A DNA stretch of 9,962 nt from Chloroflexota bacterium (GTDB taxonomy: Bacteria; Chloroflexota; Anaerolineae; Ardenticatenales; Ardenticatenaceae): positions 1 through 9,962 of the forward strand of contig DOUV01000715.1 of NCBI GenBank assembly GCA_003520455.1, given 5' to 3'. Positions 5,998 through 9,962 of the stretch are shown piece by piece. A program made the translations under genes and the position numbers. Under the pieces are notes generated by a model. The model had not been told where the DNA came from, searched no databases, and saw nothing but the letters and a program-made list of their open reading frames with translations. Within the stretch, counting starts at the first letter, position 1. Every line of letters starts with the position of its first letter.

Positions 5998-8994
5998 CTA
6001 CCTCCCTCCCGTCTCCGTCTCGATCAACCAATCTCTTCTGCCGTCCCTCTCCCACCACCCGCCGAGGGTCGCCGGGTCAATCGTCAGGTAGGTCACGCCG
6101 ATGGCAGCGAAGTACTTCTGGGCGCAGCGGATCTTGCGCCGCTCGTGGGGGAACTGGAGCCTGCCCAACTCGGTCGTGCCTTTGGTCTCGTGCACGAAGG
6201 TCTGCACCTGCACCTCGCCGTTGCGGCGGACACGGGCCACGCCCCAGTCGGGGTTGTAGTTGCCGATCAGCTCCGGCAGGTCCACCTGGAAGCGGGGCGG
6301 GAACTTGAAGTAGAAGACGATGGCGTCCCCCTCGCGGCGGATCACCTCCACGTAGCGCTGCTCCACATCCGAGTCCTTTTGCACCAGGTCGTAGAGGCCG
6401 TGCGGCCCGGCTTCGATGACTTCTTTCTGCGGGTAGGGCCGCCGCGGCGGGAAGAGGTCGGCCAGGTCGTAGCCGCCGGCGCCGTCATCCGTCACAAAGG
6501 CAATACGCTCGGTGATGTGATCGGCCAAGGCGTTGCGCAACTCGCCGATGAAGACGGCCGCAAAGCCCTCCGGGTTGCCCAGGATGCGGGCCTTCTGCTC
6601 CGGGCGCATGCGCCGCAGGATGGCGTTGACCGTGGGCCGGGTGAGGTCGGTCTGGCGGGCGGCGCGGTCGAGCAGATTGAAGACCGGGGAGCGTTCTGTG
6701 CGCAACTGCACCTGGCGCTCGCGCATCACGCCGCCCAGCGCCTCGGGCGTGTAAACCTCCTCCTGGCCCTCGCCCAGCTTCCAGGCAGTGTTGGTGAAGG
6801 CCACCTGCCAGGCGTCGCCCGCCTGATCCAGCGCCACTGTGCCCAGGCTGCGCAGTCGGTCATCGTGCAGCAGCCGGGCGAGATCGTCGCCGGGCTTGAA
6901 GGTGCGGGTGATGGTCTCCTCCTCGCCGTCGGCATCGAAGAGGCGGAAGGTGATGCGGGCGCTTTGCGCGGTCACCCGCTCCACCTTGACCCGGAACGCG
7001 CCCAGGACGATCTTGCCCTTCTCCACCATTAGCACGTGGCCGGGGAAGACGGCCTTGTTGAGCCGCGTCACGCACTCGCCGATCAAAGTCTGGGTGTCCA
7101 CGGCGATGTGGTAGCCCACGCGGCGGTTCAGCTTCTCCCAGAACGCGGCAAAGTCGGGGTTCTCCAGGAAGATGGCGTCATTGCGCTCGGCCACGCGGCG
7201 GTTGCGTGCGTCGGTGGGCAAGGGCGGCGGCGCGTCCCCGTCGGCCACGTACTCGCTCTGCAAACGCTGGGCGTAGGAGCGGTAGCTTTCGTTGGCGACC
7301 ACGGTGAGGACGTTGACCCACTCATCCTGCACCCGCTCGCCCATCTGATTGACGGCCAGGCGCAGGCCGCGTCCGATCTCCTGCCGCTTTTTGACCTCCG
7401 AGACCGTCTGGTTGAGGGTGCAGATCTGAAAGACGTTGGGGTTGTCCCAGCCTTCTTTGAGGGCAGAGTGGGCAAAGATGAAGCTGACCGGCTCGTCCAG
7501 GGAGAGCAGCCGCTCTTTGTCCCGCATGATCAGGGCGAAGGCCTGCTTTTCCAGGGTCCGCTCGGCCACAGTGCGGCTCTCGGTGTCTACCGCCTCCTCG
7601 CCGCCGTCCTTGCCCCTCTTGCGGGCAAAGTAGGCCTCGCGCACCTCTTCAGACCGGCGGCCGCGGAAGAGCGGGTGGTCGGGGGCGATGCGGGCGAACT
7701 CCTCGTCGAAGAGGCGCCGGATCAGGCCGTCGGTGGCGGTGTAGTTGGCCACCCGGTCGATGAAGAAGAGTGAGAGCACCTTGATCCCGCGGCTGTGCAG
7801 CGCGGCCTGGGTCTCCATGTGCTGGAGCAGGGTCTGGCGGATCTGTTCGCGAAAGACCGCGGGCCGCGAGGGGGCCATGCCCGCGTGCAAAGTCAGCCGC
7901 TCGCCGTTGCGGAACTCGACGTAACCCTGGCCGGCGTCGATGTTCTCGACCACGTAGCCGTCCTGGTGTTCGGGCATGTGGGTCTTGGCGAAGAGATCGT
8001 CGCCCTGGCGCAGGATAACTTCGCCCTCGCGCACGCCGATCAGGTCGCCGATGCGGGTGCGCAGCCGGGCGGTGATCCTGGGCGGCGGAGTGATAGACGT
8101 CAGGGCGAGGAAGGCCACGTTGGCGCTGTCCCGCTCGATGACGCCGTAGACCTGGATGCGCTTGACCAGGCTGCGCTGGTAGGCGTCGAAGGGGCTGAGA
8201 CGGTAGACCGGGTTCGGGCTGGAGCGGTGGGTGGCGCTGTAGCGTAGGGCCAACAGCGGGTCAAGGGTGCGCAGCGCCTGCCGCGACTTCTCGCTCTCCA
8301 TGTTCTGCGGCTCGTCCAGGATCAGCACGGGGCGGGTCTCTTGGATGAAGTGGAAGGGTCTGCGCTCGCCAGGCAGCTTCTCCGAGGCTTTATAAAGGTT
8401 GTTGCTGGCTTTGTTGAACGCATCCAGGGTGATGAGCAGCACCGTGGTCGTGTTGGCGGTGGCGTAGTGGCGCAGCCGGCTGAGTTGGCTGCCATCGTAC
8501 GCCACCAGGTCGAAGGGTTCGTTGCCGTAGAGGGCGCGCAAGTGGTCGCGGGTGATCTGGACGTTCTTGATCACGCCTTCGTAGATGGCGATGCTGGGCA
8601 CGACGATGACGAACTTGCTCCAGCCGAAGCGCTGGCGCAGCTCGTAGATCGTCCGCAAATAGACGTAGGTCTTGCCCGTGCCGGTCTCCATCTCCACGGT
8701 GAAGTGGGGAAAGCTGAAGTTGCGCTCCTCGACCCCGACCAGGCCGAGGCCGTAGTCGCGTTCGATGCGCTGGCTGAGGAGCAGGCCGTTCTCTCGCTGG
8801 ACGGCGTTGAGGTTGTCCAGCAGCCAGTTGTCCGCCAGTTCCTCGTAGCGCGGCAGATTAGCGACCACCTCGTTGTCCAGGCGGAAGGCCTCATCGAAGC
8901 GGGGCAATCCCTCGAAGAGGCGCACGACGCTGGCGACGGCCTGGAGCTGGTGTTCCTGGTTGGCGTCGAATTTGAGTTGGAGTTTGGTTGACAC
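5998..8994 (-). CDS. Type III restriction subunit (Res)-like helicase-nuclease
   Basis: This 998-aa protein starts at a GTG, chosen because AGGAG stands five bases upstream. Superfamily 2 helicase motifs are clear: Walker A METGTGKTY (102-110), DEPQ box (227-230), SATHR (253-257), motif V HSALKEGWDNPNV (near 505) and motif VI QEIGRGLR (near 535). The following NVLTVVANESYRSYAQRLQSE is typical of EcoP1I/EcoP15I Res. At the C-terminus NPDW (914-917, PD at 915-916) and HETKG (935-939) give the PD-ExK endonuclease site, and all catalytic residues are present. Length matches type III Res (about 970-1000). Known type III enzymes need a Mod subunit for target recognition and methylation, but no methyltransferase lies on either side here. 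A Y1 transposase sits 23 bp upstream, and DUF262-DUF1524 follows. Either mod lies beyond the right edge or this is a solo Res-like defence protein. ATP-dependent DNA cleavage is a family inference. Confidence 0.9.
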   Translation of the reverse strand: MSTKLQLKFDANQEHQLQAVASVVRLFEGLPRFDEAFRLDNEVVANLPRYEELADNWLLDNLNAVQRENGLLLSQRIERDYGLGLVGVEERNFSFPHFTVEMETGTGKTYVYLRTIYELRQRFGWSKFVIVVPSIAIYEGVIKNVQITRDHLRALYGNEPFDLVAYDGSQLSRLRHYATANTTTVLLITLDAFNKASNNLYKASEKLPGERRPFHFIQETRPVLILDEPQNMESEKSRQALRTLDPLLALRYSATHRSSPNPVYRLSPFDAYQRSLVKRIQVYGVIERDSANVAFLALTSITPPPRITARLRTRIGDLIGVREGEVILRQGDDLFAKTHMPEHQDGYVVENIDAGQGYVEFRNGERLTLHAGMAPSRPAVFREQIRQTLLQHMETQAALHSRGIKVLSLFFIDRVANYTATDGLIRRLFDEEFARIAPDHPLFRGRRSEEVREAYFARKRGKDGGEEAVDTESRTVAERTLEKQAFALIMRDKERLLSLDEPVSFIFAHSALKEGWDNPNVFQICTLNQTVSEVKKRQEIGRGLRLAVNQMGERVQDEWVNVLTVVANESYRSYAQRLQSEYVADGDAPPPLPTDARNRRVAERNDAIFLENPDFAAFWEKLNRRVGYHIAVDTQTLIGECVTRLNKAVFPGHVLMVEKGKIVLGAFRVKVERVTAQSARITFRLFDADGEEETITRTFKPGDDLARLLHDDRLRSLGTVALDQAGDAWQVAFTNTAWKLGEGQEEVYTPEALGGVMRERQVQLRTERSPVFNLLDRAARQTDLTRPTVNAILRRMRPEQKARILGNPEGFAAVFIGELRNALADHITERIAFVTDDGAGGYDLADLFPPRRPYPQKEVIEAGPHGLYDLVQKDSDVEQRYVEVIRREGDAIVFYFKFPPRFQVDLPELIGNYNPDWGVARVRRNGEVQVQTFVHETKGTTELGRLQFPHERRKIRCAQKYFAAIGVTYLTIDPATLGGWWERDGRRDWLIETETGGR

Positions 8995-8999
8995 AAGCG

Positions 9000-9004
9000 C
9001 TCCT
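9000..9004 (-). promoter_or_regulatory. Ribosome binding site for the Res-like gene
   Basis: AGGAG lies five bases before a GTG at 8994. It decides the start, because the next in-frame candidates lie inside conserved sequence. It sits in the 23-bp gap after the transposase stop, so the two genes are probably co-transcribed. Confidence 0.6.
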
Positions 9005-9017
9005 GGTCACCGGCCAG

Positions 9018-9524
9018 TCAGAATGGAAAATCGCCGAGGATCTCGTAGGTGGCAGCTGGCTCGCGCAGAGCGGGGACCGGTGACGGATGGTAATCGACGA
9101 GCTCGGGCGGCCCCTCATCAACTTCATTATAGCGTTCCAGCCAGGCCAGAGCCGTGCCCTGAGCATGGTGCTGCTTTTGCCCATGCACATAGGCAATGGC
9201 GTCAGCTAACTGCCGTTGGCCGAGTGTCAACACACCGTAGCCGCGCTGCCAGGCGAAGTGAGAAGGCAGGCCTTGTTGGTTGAGGTCATGCGAGGAAGCG
9301 CCCTTGACCGTCTTGACCCAATGGGAAACGGCGACATGGGGAGGAATGGCCGCGACAACGTGGGTGTGTTCGGTCCAGCCATCGATGGCGTAGACGTAGG
9401 CGCCAAGCTCCGCCGATTTGCGCACGATGTAGGCGAACAGCCGTGGCTCGATTGTGGGTGTGATGAAGGGTTCGCGATTCTTGGTCGCCCAAACGATATG
9501 GTAGTAGTTGCGCCAAAAGGACAT
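9018..9524 (-). CDS. Y1 (IS200-like / REP-associated) transposase
   Basis: This 168-aa protein starts at an ATG, with GGAG eight bases upstream. The N-terminus YYHIVWATKNREPFI (7-21) is the conserved first strand of the IS200-type transposase. HTH at 53-55 gives the HUH metal-binding pair (H53, H55), and FAWQRGYG (90-97) then AYVHGQKQHH (111-120) give the second conserved helix with the predicted nucleophile Tyr112 and Q116. Such enzymes nick single-stranded DNA at hairpin-marked ends. The C-terminal 40 residues (WLERYNEVDEG onward) are a family-variable tail. The gene stands beside a tandem array of palindromes, as REP-associated transposases do, rather than in an obvious IS with its own left and right ends. 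No tnpB-like gene accompanies it. The catalytic residues look intact, so activity is possible. Classification as REP-associated rather than classical IS200 is an inference from context. Confidence 0.85.
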   Translation of the reverse strand: MSFWRNYYHIVWATKNREPFITPTIEPRLFAYIVRKSAELGAYVYAIDGWTEHTHVVAAIPPHVAVSHWVKTVKGASSHDLNQQGLPSHFAWQRGYGVLTLGQRQLADAIAYVHGQKQHHAQGTALAWLERYNEVDEGPPELVDYHPSPVPALREPAATYEILGDFPF

Positions 9525-9537
9525 AGGTTGAACTCCA

Positions 9538-9602
9538 TGGTTGGTCGATTCTGCAGGCAGCTTCCGAATGAGCCGTCGAATGAGCCGAATGAGCCGCCGA
9601 AT
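9538..9602. repeat. Degenerate edge of the palindrome array with CCGAATGAG sub-repeats
   Basis: This stretch resembles the last part of the 167-bp unit (GGTTGG-CGATT) but is diverged. It then holds four short units: CCGAATGAG (9564-9572), CCGTCGAATGAG (9573-9584), CCGAATGAG (9585-9593) and CCGCCGAATGAA (9594-9605). The array begins about 14 bases upstream of the transposase start, so the transposase promoter must lie within or across the repeats. Confidence 0.7.
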
Positions 9603-9769
9603 GAATTCGGCGTCTGATACGAGGAAACCCGTTGAAACGGGTTGCCGATAACGCTATTCCGCCATAAAAACCTGCTTTAGCAGGTTTCCGATGCCAGACC
9701 GTGAATTCATTCACGGGACACACGGGGTTGCGTGGTTGGCCGATTCCGCCGCCGAATGAGCCGCCGAAT
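9603..9769. repeat. 167-bp tandem repeat, unit A
   Basis: This is the first complete unit. It holds perfect palindromes: AACCCGTT/AACGGGTT (9626-9643), AAACCTGC/GCAGGTTT around TTTA (9668-9687), CCGTGAAT/ATTCACGG (9699-9716), and CGCCGAAT/ATTCGGCG spanning each junction (9595-9612, 9762-9779). All have 8-base arms. No gene is credible here. Confidence 0.92.
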
Positions 9770-9936
9770 GAATTCGGCGTCTGATACGAGGAAACCCGTT
9801 GAAACGGGTTGCCGATGACGCTATTCTACCATAAAAACCTGCTTTAGCAGGTTTCCGATGCCAGACCGTGAATTCATTCACGGGACACACGGGGTTGCGT
9901 GGTTGGCCGATTCCGCCGCCGAATGAGCCGCCGAAT
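9770..9936. repeat. 167-bp tandem repeat, unit B
   Basis: This is the second complete unit. By eye it differs from unit A at three bases, all in the segment between the first two palindromes (the part equivalent to 9650-9662). The palindromes recur at 9793-9810, 9835-9854 and 9866-9883, and the junction palindrome at 9929-9946 has one A-to-G change. The near identity indicates recent tandem duplication. Confidence 0.92.
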
Positions 9937-9962
9937 GAGTTCGGCGTCTGATACGAGGAAAC
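9937..9962. repeat. 167-bp tandem repeat, unit C (truncated by window end)
   Basis: This holds the first 26 bases of a third unit, starting GAGTTCGGCG instead of GAATTCGGCG. The array continues beyond the window by an unknown amount. Confidence 0.85.

Noticed and set aside
5944..7032. Plus-strand open frame of 362 codons
   Set aside because: It lies wholly opposite the Res-like gene, whose minus-strand product carries continuous family motifs including the PD-ExK site. The plus-strand product has no recognisable domain and is typical of an antisense frame in GC-rich coding DNA.
7036..7773. Plus-strand open frame of 245 codons (also 8341-8991)
   Set aside because: These are antisense to helicase motifs of the Res-like protein. 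The Val/Ala/Gly/Leu-rich content comes from the opposite strand's codons.
5998..9524. Complete type III restriction-modification system
   Set aside because: Only the Res part is present. No DPPY/FxGxG-type methyltransferase motif is found in any frame adjacent to it.
9286..9723. Minus-strand frame across the repeats and transposase start
   Set aside because: Its sequence is translated palindromes (such as RFNGFPRI) joined to a shifted reading of the transposase. It is not a gene.
9603..9962. CRISPR array
   Set aside because: The period of 167 bp is too long, the whole unit repeats with no unique spacers, and there are no cas genes.
9018..9962. Complete IS200/IS605 insertion sequence
   Set aside because: Hairpin repeats are seen only on the upstream side of the transposase. 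On the other side just 23 bp, without a hairpin, separate it from the Res-like gene, so no right end can be drawn.

Overview
The window looks like a bacterial defence island. Every gene I accept is read from the minus strand, so the biological order runs from high to low coordinates. Base composition is fairly GC-rich, and the DUF262 gene looks poorer in GC than the restriction helicase beside it. The mix of hicAB, abiE, DUF262/DUF1524 and type III Res-like genes with palindromic repeats next to an IS200-like transposase is common in environmental bacteria such as Chloroflexota and Cyanobacteria. I cannot fix the phylum from this sequence, and Chloroflexota is only a weak guess.

Layout from right to left. 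9538-9962 is a tandem array with an exact 167-bp period, full of short perfect palindromes, running off the right edge. 9018-9524 encodes a Y1 (HUH) transposase of the IS200/REP-associated type. Only 23 bp further on lies a 998-aa type III-type restriction subunit (5998-8994), with helicase motifs and a C-terminal PD-ExK nuclease site but no methyltransferase partner in the window. After 76 bp comes a 685-aa DUF262-DUF1524 (GmrSD-like) nuclease (3864-5921). Then follow an abiEi/abiEii type IV toxin-antitoxin operon (3617 to 2089), a hicA/hicB type II toxin-antitoxin operon (1819 to 1216), and a lone DUF3800 gene (932 to 120). At the far left a good plus-strand promoter points into the 3' end of the DUF3800 gene.

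The most unusual architectural signal is that three intergenic gaps each carry a short, same-strand remnant ending in a DUF5131-like C-terminus ([13 protein letters not shown] or a degenerate form). One remnant lies immediately downstream of each of three defence modules: DUF262, abiE and hicAB. Two of them share a perfect 62-bp direct repeat that brackets the abiE operon. This suggests that modules were swapped in and out next to copies of one decayed gene.

Functionally, the restriction and DUF262 proteins would attack foreign DNA directly. AbiE and HicAB would act as toxin-antitoxin systems. The role of DUF3800 is unknown. Both toxin-antitoxin promoters place the -10 box six to seven bases before the ATG, so both transcripts are predicted to be leaderless. 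The abiE promoter also carries a perfect 12-bp inverted repeat that is a likely AbiEi operator.
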